Below, piece by piece: positions 1 to 8,633 of a stretch of 64,000 bases of DNA (position 1 is its first letter; every line of letters begins with the position of its first letter). The translations under genes and the position numbers were made by a program. The stretch is from Tissierellia bacterium (GTDB taxonomy: Bacteria; Bacillota; Clostridia; Tissierellales; Peptoniphilaceae), in contig JAUNUQ010000010.1 in NCBI GenBank assembly GCA_030538075.1, positions 1-64,000 on the forward strand, given 5' to 3'. The notes under the pieces were generated by a model, which had not been told where the DNA came from, searched no databases, and was given only the letters and a program-made list of their open reading frames with translations.

Positions 1-1277
1 ATCTCATCCACATATGGTGCGATCAAGAGGACCGGAAGCATCATCTCAGCGAGTCCTACGGGAAACGAGGCTGCGATCTGTGCAGCATCCGGCACCTTTA
101 GCAGGTTGAGTAGTGGCAAAAAGATTAAGCCCATCCATTCAAATAAGGGTGTGTTTTCTGCGATGATCATTGCGCCTGTGCCGATTACACAGATCGTCGT
201 CACAACCTTGGGGATGACTTCTGCACTGTCGAGTAAGCTCCCCTTGATCTCACCGAGCAAGGGTGGAGCCATAAAAGCTTTCTTGATCGCTCGGTCCACG
301 CCGGTTTTTAGCACACCTGCGCCTTCAGCAGATCGTTGCGCCTTGATGTCTTCGATGGTTTGCTCTTGTCCATCGAGGTAGATATCCCTCTTTTTATTAA
401 AGGGAGGTAGACGAGCGATGATCCCGGAGATGATCAGGGTTACGACCGCCGAAGACAGATAGACAAAGACAAAATGTTCTTGTAGGCCTGCCGTCTTGAT
501 GACCATGTAAGCGAAACCCACGGATACCGCCGAGAATCCCGTTGCGACGAGAACGGCTTCTTTCTCCGTATAAACTCGTCGTCTATACAATTTATTCGTG
601 ATCAAAACCCCTACCGATGAGCTGGATAAGAATGAGACGATGGCATTGACCGCAGCTCTACCGGGCAGTTTGAAAATCGGTCGCATCAAGGGTTCCATCA
701 GAGCGCCAATAAAATCGATGAACCCGTAATTGATCAAGAAGGGCATCGCAAAGGAGCTCACAAAGATGATCCAAAAGACCGCCACGGCGATACTCGGGAT
801 AACTGTCCCACCAGTTGCCGCCCCGACGATGATCTCTGGTCCCTGAAATGAGGTCGTCGCCGTCAATGAATACAGGAGACAAAAAACTGCGCCGATGATA
901 TAGAGTATCGGATGGACGATCGAATCTCCTGCGAAATAGTCGTGGAGTTTTCCCTCTTTGGCGATGTATTTACCATAGACGGAGGATAATGCAGTGGCAA
1001 CGACCATCAGAGTAATCATCCAGAGCCCAAAGTTCCCCGCAAATTTTTGCAAGCCATTATAGATCAGTCCAAAAGTGATATCGGTTTTTCCATCGATGGT
1101 GATGGGGACAAAGAAGATAAAAATGGCGATCATGGTAAAGATCACAAATTTTATGGCTCCTATTCGGACATCCCCATTGGCGATCGAAAACGAATCGATG
1201 ACCGGGAGGTCCTCGAGGTCTAGATTTCTATCGAGGATCTCCTGTTTCGATAAGACTTCCTTTTGAGCGGCGGACAT
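1..1277 (-). CDS. YjiH-family membrane protein with nucleoside-recognition (Gate) domain, C-terminus cut by window edge
   Basis: About 425 residues are readable from an ATG at 1277 down to position 1 without a stop, so the C-terminal end lies outside the window. The protein has a hydrophilic N-terminal tail of about 45 residues and then many hydrophobic segments, for example FVIFTMIAIFIFFVP near residue 50, typical of a polytopic inner-membrane protein. The order of segments and the FQGPEIIVGAATGG loop fit the YjiH / Gate-domain group, whose transported substrate is not established. The start lies two bases after the stop of the ureohydrolase gene, so the two are surely cotranscribed and probably translationally coupled. 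By inference it moves a substrate or product of the ureohydrolase. The family call is good; the function is open. Confidence 0.75.
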   Translation of the reverse strand, partial: MSAAQKEVLSKQEILDRNLDLEDLPVIDSFSIANGDVRIGAIKFVIFTMIAIFIFFVPITIDGKTDITFGLIYNGLQKFAGNFGLWMITLMVVATALSSVYGKYIAKEGKLHDYFAGDSIVHPILYIIGAVFCLLYSLTATTSFQGPEIIVGAATGGTVIPSIAVAVFWIIFVSSFAMPFLINYGFIDFIGALMEPLMRPIFKLPGRAAVNAIVSFLSSSSVGVLITNKLYRRRVYTEKEAVLVATGFSAVSVGFAYMVIKTAGLQEHFVFVYLSSAVVTLIISGIIARLPPFNKKRDIYLDGQEQTIEDIKAQRSAEGAGVLKTGVDRAIKKAFMAPPLLGEIKGSLLDSAEVIPKVVTTICVIGTGAMIIAENTPLFEWMGLIFLPLLNLLKVPDAAQIAASFPVGLAEMMLPVLLIAPYVDE

Positions 1278-1279
1278 AA

Positions 1280-2239
1280 TTATTCTGCCTTCTCTTTTTT
1301 ATCAATGGCCAAGATCGATAAAAATTCGAATACGATATTCGCTGCTAATAGAGAAGTGATCTCAGCGATGTCATAGGGAGGTGCGACTTCCACGATGTCC
1401 ATACCCACAAAGTTCAAGCCCTTCAGATCTCTGATGATTTGAATCGCTTCCAAAGAGGTGTAACCTCCAACTTCGGGAGTACCTGTGGCAGGAGCATAAG
1501 CTGGATCCAGAAAATCGATATCGAAGGTCAAAAAGACTTTATTGTCTCCGATGACCTCTCGTGCTTTTTGGATCGTCTCTTTAATTCCCATCTCGCGAAC
1601 TTTATGGGTTGGGATCAGGGTCAAACCTAAATCCTTCGCCAGTTTGAATTCTCCAGCATCGTAGATGGATCCTCTCATGCCGATCTGTACGGATTTATGG
1701 GGATCGACCAGACCTTCTTCAATCGCACGTCTGAAGGGAGTTCCATGATTGTATTTTTCGCCAAAGACCTCGTCATTGATGTCCGCATGGGAGTCAAAAT
1801 GGAGCAGACTGACTGGACCATGTTTTTTTGCTACAGCCCGTAATTCGCCCAATGTGATCGAATGGTCTCCGCCCAGGGCAATGGGGATCGCCCCTGCAGC
1901 TAGAATTTCAGCGGTAAAAGCTTCAATGGCATCATAAGTGGGGTGAATGTAACCTGGAATGATATTGACATCCCCCAGATCTCCACCTTTTAAGTAGTCC
2001 AAAATGTTGACCTCATGTACGGGGTTGTTGGTTTTCATCATTACGGATATGTTTCGAATAGCCTGTGGACCAAAACGTGCACCTACACGATAGGAACAGG
2101 CCGTGTCGAATGGAATTCCATAGATTGCAAAATCCAATCCCTCTGCATTGTCAAATCTCTGCATCCTCATAAAGTTTCCAGAATTGCAAAATCTCGGTGA
2201 AGCAAATGCGGTTGCCGGTTGAACGATTTCCTTAGTCAT
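1280..2239 (-). CDS. speB: Ureohydrolase, agmatinase/arginase family
   Basis: This 319-residue cytoplasmic enzyme belongs to the binuclear manganese ureohydrolases, which split a guanidino compound into urea and an amine. The metal-binding residues are all present: GGDH with His126, HFDSHAD with Asp149, His151 and Asp153, and FDIDFLDP with Asp240 and Asp242. Length and the PATGTPEVGG segment match agmatinases, but guanidinobutyrase, guanidinopropionase and guanidinase share these motifs, so the substrate is not certain. The ATG at 2239 has a GGAGG-like site about eight bases upstream. The gene is first in an operon with the YjiH protein and sits behind a sigma-54 promoter at 2281-2298, which implies control by the activator gene just upstream. 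Confidence 0.85.
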   Translation of the reverse strand: MTKEIVQPATAFASPRFCNSGNFMRMQRFDNAEGLDFAIYGIPFDTACSYRVGARFGPQAIRNISVMMKTNNPVHEVNILDYLKGGDLGDVNIIPGYIHPTYDAIEAFTAEILAAGAIPIALGGDHSITLGELRAVAKKHGPVSLLHFDSHADINDEVFGEKYNHGTPFRRAIEEGLVDPHKSVQIGMRGSIYDAGEFKLAKDLGLTLIPTHKVREMGIKETIQKAREVIGDNKVFLTFDIDFLDPAYAPATGTPEVGGYTSLEAIQIIRDLKGLNFVGMDIVEVAPPYDIAEITSLLAANIVFEFLSILAIDKKEKAE

Positions 2240-2280
2240 AATACATCCTCCAATGTCATATTTTGTTACGATAATGTATT

Positions 2281-2298
2281 ATGCAATTCGCGTTCCAA
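2281..2298 (-). promoter_or_regulatory. Sigma-54 (-24/-12) promoter of the ureohydrolase operon
   Basis: Read on the minus strand the site is TTGGAACGCGAATTGCAT. GG and GC are separated by exactly ten bases, the defining spacing of sigma-54 promoters, and only one position differs from the TGGCAC-N5-TTGCA core. It lies about 42 bases upstream of the start codon. The neighbouring gene encodes a sigma-54 activator, which supports the call. Confidence 0.8.
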
Positions 2299-2304
2299 GA
2301 TGAA

Positions 2305-2331
2305 AACCGCTGGATTCAACCTCCAGCGGTT
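2305..2331 (-). terminator. Inverted repeat between activator gene and sigma-54 promoter
   Basis: Ten-base perfect arms (2305-2314 and 2322-2331) flank a seven-base loop. On the minus strand the hairpin is followed by a short TTTTC run, so it may end the activator transcript. It lies directly upstream of the -24 element, too close for a normal enhancer site, so termination is the more likely role. Confidence 0.45.
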
Positions 2332-2349
2332 CCATTGCTTTCCCATTTT

Positions 2350-2363
2350 CGGAATTATTTCCA
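2350..2363 (-). promoter_or_regulatory. Candidate activator binding site 1 (UAS)
   Basis: The + strand reads CGGAATTATTTCCA, an imperfect palindrome GGAA-N4-TTCC. It matches the second site at 2413-2426 in 13 of 14 positions. It lies about 70 bases upstream of the -12 element of the sigma-54 promoter, a normal place for an enhancer-binding protein. Confidence 0.6.
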
Positions 2364-2412
2364 ATAATCTTCTCTTCCCCATCAGAATTGCCGACTTTCC
2401 TGGTCTTAATAT

Positions 2413-2426
2413 CGGAATAATTTCCA
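2413..2426 (-). promoter_or_regulatory. Candidate activator binding site 2 (UAS)
   Basis: The + strand reads CGGAATAATTTCCA, nearly identical to the site at 2350-2363. The two sites are 63 bases apart, six turns of B-DNA, so both would face the same side of the helix. This is what is expected for cooperative binding by a sigma-54 activator. Confidence 0.6.
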
Positions 2427-2443
2427 TTTCATCTGCCATTTTT

Positions 2444-3841
2444 TCAAGTTTTCTTTGTAAAATCGATATCCAGATTGAATCGCTCAATCTTTTTTCTCAG
2501 CGTTGATTCGTTGATTTTACCGAGTTGGGCCATGGCTTTAATACTATCCGATTGGGCGTAAAGCGCTTTTATTAAGTCCATCTCATAGGCTTCGACCTTG
2601 TCCTTAAAAGATTCATGATGGCTGATCAGTGCACCTCGTCTACTCAATGCCTCTCGAACATCACGAGCACATAGTCGAGCTTCACCGCATGTGACCACTA
2701 ATCTCTCGATGACATTCTCCAATTCTCTGACATTGCCCGGCCAGGAATAATCCAGCAAAACGGAGATGGCTTCCGGCGTCATTTCAACCTGCCGGTTATA
2801 ATAGTTATTAATCCTCTTGACGAACAATTGAATTAAAGGGACGATATCCAGTCGCCTCTCCCGAAGAGGTGGGATCCTGAGGGGAATGACCTTCAAGCGA
2901 TAATACAGATCTTCACGGAAAGTCCCATCTTCAATCATCTGTTCCAAATCTTTATTGGTTGCCGAGATGACCCGGATGTTCACCGTTTCCCTCTTCACCG
3001 AACCGATGGGCTGAATGGTCTTTTCTTGTAATAGAGTCAAGATCTTCACCTGAGATGCTAGAGGCAAATCACCGACCTCGTCCAGAAAAAGAGTACCGCC
3101 ATTTGCCTCCATGACTAGTCCGACTTTGCCCCCTTTGAGAGCTCCGGTAAAGGAACCTCCTTCATATCCGAACAATTCTGATTCAATCAAGGTCTCAGGA
3201 ATGGCAGAGCAATCCACTTTGACAAAAGGACCCTTCTGTCTGGACGATCGATCATGAATCGCCTTGGCAAACTTCGTCTTTCCTACGCCGGTCTCTCCAT
3301 CCAAAAAAATCGTGGTGTCCACATTTGCGATCTGGTCAGCAAGCTCGACCATCTTCGTCATCTGGGGACTTTTTGCAACGATGAGATCCCCTTCCAGGTA
3401 TTCCGCTCTGTACTTTAACAAGTCCTCTGCCATCTCTCGGTTGGCAGCCTGTATTTCCTTTACTTGCTCTTGGAGCTTTATGATGGATTCTATATCCCTG
3501 ACATAGACAATGACCGCAGTCAAGTCCTGTCCCTCACGAACGGGGATTCCCGTAGCCAAGACATATCTTTGATTGACCCTCTGCGTGATTCTCATTTCCG
3601 AGTTCAATCGGATCACTTCTAAAGCGACGGATCTGGAAAAAACTCCTTCCTCGACCATGGTGTACATGCTTTTTCCCAAGATCTGATCTTTTTTCAGACC
3701 ATCGACCTTTTCAGCTGCTTCATTGTAATAGATACTGTAACCCTTAGCATCCACGACATGGACACCTGTATCCATCCTGTCTAAACAGCGTATCGGTAGG
3801 CAGCTATTCTTAAAAATACTATTACAGAAAACAGAGTTCAT
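2444..3841 (-). CDS. Sigma-54-dependent transcriptional activator with PAS domain
   Basis: The product of about 465 residues has a PAS sensor domain (roughly 20-125), a short coiled linker, an AAA+ domain (roughly 150-390) and a C-terminal helix-turn-helix (roughly 425-460). Seen directly are Walker A GETGVGKT (182-189), the sigma-54 contact loop as GSFTGA (229-234, usually GAFTGA), and Walker B LFLDEVG (251-257). An open frame continues upstream to a GTG at 3922 but without a ribosome site, whereas the ATG at 3841 is preceded by GGGGGA eight bases away, so 3841 is chosen. No receiver domain is present, so the signal is probably a small ligand sensed by PAS. It most likely activates the adjacent ureohydrolase-yjiH operon through the paired sites at 2350 and 2413. 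Confidence 0.9.
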   Translation of the reverse strand: MNSVFCNSIFKNSCLPIRCLDRMDTGVHVVDAKGYSIYYNEAAEKVDGLKKDQILGKSMYTMVEEGVFSRSVALEVIRLNSEMRITQRVNQRYVLATGIPVREGQDLTAVIVYVRDIESIIKLQEQVKEIQAANREMAEDLLKYRAEYLEGDLIVAKSPQMTKMVELADQIANVDTTIFLDGETGVGKTKFAKAIHDRSSRQKGPFVKVDCSAIPETLIESELFGYEGGSFTGALKGGKVGLVMEANGGTLFLDEVGDLPLASQVKILTLLQEKTIQPIGSVKRETVNIRVISATNKDLEQMIEDGTFREDLYYRLKVIPLRIPPLRERRLDIVPLIQLFVKRINNYYNRQVEMTPEAISVLLDYSWPGNVRELENVIERLVVTCGEARLCARDVREALSRRGALISHHESFKDKVEAYEMDLIKALYAQSDSIKAMAQLGKINESTLRKKIERFNLDIDFTKKT

Positions 3842-4535
3842 AGATTTTTCCCCCAAACCAGATTTTGTATAGCCAGACTCGAGCTTTGGCAGTTCGTTAG
3901 CAATGACAACATTTATGCACACAAAAAGACACTTTTCATTACAAACTAAAGACTTGGAGGCGAAAATTCTCCGAAAGCACTTTGCCCCATTGGAGCACAG
4001 GTTTCCGATTCGTTAAGAAAAGCATTATCCATGGTATATTCTACAATGACTAAGGTTATATCATTATACCACCATTTTTATAGGAATTAACGTACCCAAA
4101 ATTTCTTTTATAAAAGAACTTATAGAACTTCAATGAAAAGTTGCCATGGAAAGTAGCAAGCTTCCATGACAACTTTAGATCTCGATCATCCTGTGAAATC
4201 GAGTCGAGGGACCCAAAGCCCCACTCGCACCATCTATTATACTAATCTGCTCAAGATGATTTCTTAATAATAGCCGAAAAACGGCAAGCCCTCACTCTGC
4301 GAGAATCTCTTTGGATATTATCCCGTCATTTTGCAGCAGCTTTCGAATGTCCTTCGAATCTACAACGGATTAGCAATGCCGAACGATTGGACTTTCCCGC
4401 TCTTTTCAATTCCACCCATACTTTCTGCCCCTCCAGCCTTCATATGTGATAACGCTCTCATCCACTCAATAAACTTTTGCCAAACCTGATTGTCGTGTTA
4501 GAAAAACCCAGATCCATAATCGGATCTGGGTTTTT
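3842..4535. other. Gene-free stretch, possible decayed gene
   Basis: No intact gene is seen in about 690 bases. On the minus strand between about 4500 and 4250 there are short protein-like stretches in different frames broken by stops, such as DSKDIRKLLQNDGIISKE, which could be the remains of a gene. A minus-strand TATAAT at 4063-4068 may be part of the activator promoter, but its -35 region is poor. The hairpin at 4137-4176 is listed separately. Confidence 0.35.
4137..4176. repeat. Inverted repeat with 15-base arms
   Basis: Arms 4137-4151 and 4162-4176 match in 14 of 15 positions around a ten-base loop. No U-tract of useful length follows on either strand. It may be the old terminator of the decayed region upstream of it on the minus strand. 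Confidence 0.5.
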
Positions 4536-4537
4536 TT
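4502..4537 (-). terminator. Rho-independent terminator of the L,D-transpeptidase gene
   Basis: The hairpin ACCCAGATCC / GGATCTGGGT with a six-base loop is flanked by runs of A and T on both sides and begins inside the stop codon of the gene ending at 4536. It could work in both directions. Confidence 0.85.
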
Positions 4538-5882
4538 AGTAAATGACGACGGGAGTATTGATCTCCACATTATCAAAGATGAGCTTGGTTGGATCATAGG
4601 GTAGGTTAATGCAGCCGTAGCTTCCACTGCCGTTGTAGATGCCTCCTCCAAAACTGGTTCTCCAGCGGGAATTGTGAATCCCTACGCCGGACCAATTGAC
4701 CGGCATCCAAAAGTCCACATAGGAGGAATAGTCGGCGCTGCCCTCTGGGACGATGCCCACGAGGGAGCGGTCTTTTTCTCTGGACCATACTTTGCCTACT
4801 CCAGTGGGGGTTGCCACCCCTCGAGTCGGATCTCCGGAGACGATATTGGTGTCGGTGATCAGCTCTCCCCCTTTATAGAACCAGAGATGCTGTCGATTTA
4901 GATCGATTTCGATATAGGTGTTCCCAATATCATTGAGTCCCGGTTCCAAGCCTTCGTTCAGGTAGATGGGTGTCATCTCTTTGGACTCCCTTGCCATAAG
5001 AGCGGTCACTAGCTCTTTTGCGGATTCTTCTACATCCATCTGCCAGCCGTAGATGCCGCCCTGTACTGTGATCTCGCCAATACCCGTGGCCATGAATTTT
5101 CGTTCATTAGAGGGTCCATAGGTGTCGTATTTGATGGCGAGTTGCCTGAGATATTCGTGGACTTGGTCGTAAATGGGTTCATAGCCCTCTCCAGTGTATC
5201 GGAACATATCGAGGAGACGGTCGCCTTCCAGTACTTCCTTGTCTTCGCCAAAGCTATAGGTGAGCTTCAGTTTATGGATTTTATTGATTTCTTCCGCTTT
5301 TTTAATCAGACTAGGATCCTCTTCTGTCACCTCCGGCTTCATGTATTCCTGATCCAAGGTGAGCTCTTCTTTTCCATCTAGAAAAGCCTGTAAAATACTC
5401 TTTGCGGCATCGGTTTTTATCAATGTATCCCCAGGTTCGCTAGGCTGAACGATATATGCGTCATCCTGTAGGACGATGACTGCATTTTGTGGCTGCTTAT
5501 TATCCTGCATCAGAGTCGATGCACCGATAAAATCCTCCAGTTGTTGTTCGCTGTAGTTGTAGTTATACTCTGGGTTATGCTCATGTTTTGACAGCCAGGC
5601 AAGAGGCCATAGAAACTGGTTCTGCTGGATGACCTCACCGCTCTTTACGGACTCCGTATAGCTGAAATCCAGCGCTTTAAGCTGGAGCTCTTTGCCATTT
5701 CTACCGTGGATGATCAGTGTTCTCGCCTCGGGATTTCGGTTAAAGGCATCCTCCATCCGCACATAGCTTTTTTCTACCCCGCCTATATAGGTATTTGGGA
5801 AGGTGATCATAGTGAAGATGCCCACCCCTACCAGATAGACGATGAGTAGGACGACGATAAATCGAAGAATTATTTTTTTCAT
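4536..5882 (-). CDS. L,D-transpeptidase (YkuD domain) with peptidoglycan-binding region
   Basis: The 448-residue protein has one N-terminal membrane anchor (about 5-25), a long extracellular region resembling the peptidoglycan-binding domain often found before YkuD, and a C-terminal YkuD domain (about 320-448). It would cross-link stem peptides in the cell wall through a cysteine. The active-site region reads GIHNSRWRTSFGG followed by GSGSYGCINLP, with the catalytic cysteine in SYGC where most family members have SHGC. The start at 5882 is chosen because CAGGAGGGAACT lies just before it; the frame is open further upstream without a ribosome site. It is a single-gene unit with its own promoter and terminator, divergent from mnmA. 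Confidence 0.88.
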   Translation of the reverse strand: MKKIILRFIVVLLIVYLVGVGIFTMITFPNTYIGGVEKSYVRMEDAFNRNPEARTLIIHGRNGKELQLKALDFSYTESVKSGEVIQQNQFLWPLAWLSKHEHNPEYNYNYSEQQLEDFIGASTLMQDNKQPQNAVIVLQDDAYIVQPSEPGDTLIKTDAAKSILQAFLDGKEELTLDQEYMKPEVTEEDPSLIKKAEEINKIHKLKLTYSFGEDKEVLEGDRLLDMFRYTGEGYEPIYDQVHEYLRQLAIKYDTYGPSNERKFMATGIGEITVQGGIYGWQMDVEESAKELVTALMARESKEMTPIYLNEGLEPGLNDIGNTYIEIDLNRQHLWFYKGGELITDTNIVSGDPTRGVATPTGVGKVWSREKDRSLVGIVPEGSADYSSYVDFWMPVNWSGVGIHNSRWRTSFGGGIYNGSGSYGCINLPYDPTKLIFDNVEINTPVVIY

Positions 5883-5925
5883 AGTTCCCTCCTGATTTAC
5901 AATGGTGAATCGGTAAATCCCCTTT

Positions 5926-5955
5926 ATCATAACATAATTTTTAAATGGGTTGCAA
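5926..5955 (-). promoter_or_regulatory. Likely sigma-A promoter of the L,D-transpeptidase gene
   Basis: On the minus strand TTGCAA, an 18-base spacer and TATGAT lie about 45 bases upstream of the start codon. Confidence 0.45.
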
Positions 5956-5995
5956 TGGCGCATACCCGTGGATACCGACCCAGAATAAACTGCAT

Positions 5996-6024
5996 TTGAT
6001 GCAAAAGCCTTTACAGCGTATAAT
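5996..6024 (+). promoter_or_regulatory. Sigma-A promoter of mnmA
   Basis: TTGATG, a 17-base spacer and a perfect TATAAT end 42 bases before the mnmA start codon. Confidence 0.7.
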
Positions 6025-6066
6025 ATACCCAGAATAGAAGATAATGAAAGGATTTATTAAATATTT

Positions 6067-7179
6067 ATGAAAAGAGTGATCTTGGGAATGAGTGGCGGTG
6101 TGGATTCCTCCGTGTCGGCCGTCCTATTAAAAGAAGCAGGCTACGATGTGATCGGATTGTTTATGAAGAATTGGGACGAGAAAGATCCCAATGGAGTTTG
6201 CACGGCAACAGATGACTCCATGGATGCTCGAATGACTGCGGGCACCCTTGGAATTCCCTTTTATACGATTAATTTTGAAAAGGAATACTGGGAGCGGGTG
6301 TTTCAGTATTTTCTCAGGGAATATGAAAGGGGTCGTACACCGAATCCAGATGTGATGTGCAACCAAGAGATCAAATTCAATGCATTTTTAGATTATGCGA
6401 TGACTTTAGATGCAGACTATATCGCTATGGGGCATTATGCCCGAGTTCGCCGAACGCCCGAAGGCTCCCAATTGCTCCGTGGATTGGATCAAAACAAGGA
6501 CCAGAGCTATTTTTTATCGAGAATCACCAGTCAGGCTCTGGACCGTAGTCTATTCCCCATTGGTGAACTGGAAAAAGCAGAGGTGCGCCATATTGCCCAG
6601 CAGCATCATCTAATCAATGCCAATAAGAAGGACTCCACGGGGATCTGTTTTATCGGTGAGCGGGACTTCAATGCCTTTTTGGATCAGTTCTTACTGACCA
6701 AACCGGGAGAGATTATCGAAGTGGATACGGGAAGAGTTGTCGGTAAGCACTCCGGGCTACTCCACTATACCATCGGGCAACGTAAGGGACTCGGCATTGG
6801 TGGAGGCGGCAGTGGAGAGCCATGGTTTGTCGTGGGCAAACACCTAAAGCGAAATGAGATCTATGTCGTCCAAGGAGAACTGCACCCAGCCAATTACGCC
6901 ATAGGCCTCTATGGTGAAGATCCTCACTGGATCAGCGGTAAAGAACCGGACCTCACAAAAGACTACACAGCCAAATTCCGCTATCGCCAAGGGGACATCC
7001 CCATCACCATCGAAAAACTCGAAGATGGCAATCATCAACTCCATTTTCCAGGCGTCAAGGGCATCACACCAGGACAAGTCGCCGTGATCTATGATGAGGA
7101 GGTCTGCCTCGGCAGCATGATTATCCGAAAGAGTATTCCGATGGAAGAGAAATACGAATTTTTGACGGATATCGAATAG
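6067..7179 (+). CDS. mnmA: tRNA-specific 2-thiouridylase MnmA
   Basis: This 370-residue enzyme thiolates U34 of the tRNAs for Glu, Gln and Lys, using sulfur delivered from a cysteine desulfurase. It has the PP-loop ATP-pyrophosphatase signature SGGVDSS at residues 9-15. The catalytic pair is Cys98 in NPDVMCNQ and Cys194 in STGICFIG, both in the positions typical of the family. Length is normal. The ATG at 6067 has only a weak AGGA-like site upstream. It stands alone between a divergent and a convergent gene. Confidence 0.95.
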   Translation: MKRVILGMSGGVDSSVSAVLLKEAGYDVIGLFMKNWDEKDPNGVCTATDDSMDARMTAGTLGIPFYTINFEKEYWERVFQYFLREYERGRTPNPDVMCNQEIKFNAFLDYAMTLDADYIAMGHYARVRRTPEGSQLLRGLDQNKDQSYFLSRITSQALDRSLFPIGELEKAEVRHIAQQHHLINANKKDSTGICFIGERDFNAFLDQFLLTKPGEIIEVDTGRVVGKHSGLLHYTIGQRKGLGIGGGGSGEPWFVVGKHLKRNEIYVVQGELHPANYAIGLYGEDPHWISGKEPDLTKDYTAKFRYRQGDIPITIEKLEDGNHQLHFPGVKGITPGQVAVIYDEEVCLGSMIIRKSIPMEEKYEFLTDIE

Positions 7180-7219
7180 GATGATCCTCTGAGAGACAAA
7201 AAAATCAATGGATTTTTGC

Positions 7220-7269
7220 ATATGATAATAGCTCCCATCTCTTTAAAGAGTAGGGAGCTATTGTCATAT
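7220..7269. terminator. Bidirectional hairpin between mnmA and the hydrolase gene
   Basis: Arms of 17 bases (7220-7236 and 7253-7269) match except for one position. The two flanking genes converge here. T-runs are poor, so termination is likely but not certain. Confidence 0.6.
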
Positions 7270-7299
7270 ACTTGGTTTCTTATTGAAAAAACTTCTCCC

Positions 7300-8259
7300 C
7301 TACTCCCCGATTAAATTGGTCATATGCAGTCTATATTCAACCGGATAATCAATCCAAATATTTGCGTGGGAACTATCTTCTACGGTCCAGAGTTCTTTTT
7401 CACTTCCTCTGATGGCTTGAAAGATATCCTTGCCCATAAATTCTGGGGTGACGGTGTCTATTTTACTGTTGACGACGAGTACGGGGAGCTCAACTTTCTT
7501 CATAGCCTCTGGAACATCGGCGTCGTCATAGGAGAAGCCGAAACGCAGGCGATTGACTAGATCTCCGCAGAGGACTAGGTAATCTGCGGGAAGACCTGCG
7601 TCTAAATTCTTCATCTCCTCCCGAATCATCCATTTCATGCTGCCTACCGGGCAGTCCAGGATCATAAAATCCAGTTTATCTGCGGTGTCTTCATACCCAG
7701 CGGCAAGCCCTGCTGTCGCCCCTCCAAACGAGGTTCCCCATATACCGAGCTTCTTCTGTGGTGCTCTCTGCTTGATATAGTTGATACAGTCGATTAAATC
7801 AAACTTTTCCCAAACTCCAAATGTGGTGTACTGGGCGGTATTCTCCCCCGAACTCCGCTGATCATATGCGAGCACATTATATCCTGCCTCCAAAAAGAAA
7901 TTGGCGATTGGATAAGTGGATTCGCGATTTCCTCCTAATCCATGGACTAGGATGACCGTATCTCGATCCGATTGGGTGGGATCGCCACTCGCAAAGAGGA
8001 GATCTGCTGGGATCATATGATCCTGAAAAGTCGATGGGATCGAGGCGGTCTGCAGGCCATAGCTCTGTGTAATGGCCTGTTTTTCAACACCGAAATTAGA
8101 CCAAAAGCTGTCTGGAAGCTCCCTGGTCTGATCATTTGTGACGAGCTGTGTAGACCCTTGCACCACCTGATCTCCAATATAATAGGAGAAGCCTAAAAAG
8201 CTAAGGCCCAACAGCAAGAGAATGACGATGAGAATCTTCCGTAATTTTCCTTTTTTCAT
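7300..8259 (-). CDS. Membrane-anchored alpha/beta hydrolase
   Basis: The 319-residue protein has an N-terminal membrane anchor (about 7-27) and an alpha/beta hydrolase fold facing outward. The oxyanion region VILVHGLGGNRES, the nucleophile elbow GTSFGG, the acid in NSKIDTVTPE and the base in DSSHANI make a complete catalytic triad. Similar proteins are annotated as cell-surface hydrolases or dienelactone-hydrolase-like; the substrate cannot be read from sequence. AGGGGG precedes the ATG at 8259. It is a monocistronic gene convergent with mnmA. Confidence 0.8.
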   Translation of the reverse strand: MKKGKLRKILIVILLLLGLSFLGFSYYIGDQVVQGSTQLVTNDQTRELPDSFWSNFGVEKQAITQSYGLQTASIPSTFQDHMIPADLLFASGDPTQSDRDTVILVHGLGGNRESTYPIANFFLEAGYNVLAYDQRSSGENTAQYTTFGVWEKFDLIDCINYIKQRAPQKKLGIWGTSFGGATAGLAAGYEDTADKLDFMILDCPVGSMKWMIREEMKNLDAGLPADYLVLCGDLVNRLRFGFSYDDADVPEAMKKVELPVLVVNSKIDTVTPEFMGKDIFQAIRGSEKELWTVEDSSHANIWIDYPVEYRLHMTNLIGE

Positions 8260-8633
8260 AAATCCCCCTAAATGCTTAATTCAATTGAGTATATCAAATC
8301 TAAGACAACATTAGGATAATACCATAAAATATGCAGGTAAATTTTGCATTTTAATTCCCTTTGAGCTGCACTTTTATCCGCGATTGTCATTTATTAATAA
8401 TCTTTATATCGATGTAATTTATAGTTTAACAGCATTATTCTTTAATAATTATCACTAATATATTACTAATGGGAATTATATGAAATAATGTATCAAATCA
8501 TTGCAGATCGTTACAGAAAACCTTTTTTTATCAATTGAACTGTGCTATAATTAAGCATCACAGTGAAATATATATGTTGCTATCTATGGAAATATGATGT
8601 CCATTGACATCTAAAAATAAGGAGGGGGATTCT
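8260..8633. other. AT-rich intergenic region with MFS promoter
   Basis: No gene is visible. It separates two divergent genes. An extended -10 element, TGCTATAAT at 8543-8551, lies about 80 bases before the MFS start; its -35 region is only a T-run. Confidence 0.5.
8543..8551 (+). promoter_or_regulatory. Extended -10 promoter of the MFS gene
   Basis: TGC directly before TATAAT forms an extended -10 element, which can compensate for the missing -35. Confidence 0.5.

Noticed and set aside
2266-2487. 73-codon minus-strand frame between the ureohydrolase and activator genes
   Set aside because: It overlaps the activator 3' end, the paired UAS sites and the sigma-54 promoter, has no ribosome site, and does not read like a protein.
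4196-4235. tRNA-like end (…CACTCGCACCA) on the + strand
   Set aside because: There is no TTCRA T-loop, no anticodon arm and no matching 5' acceptor strand.
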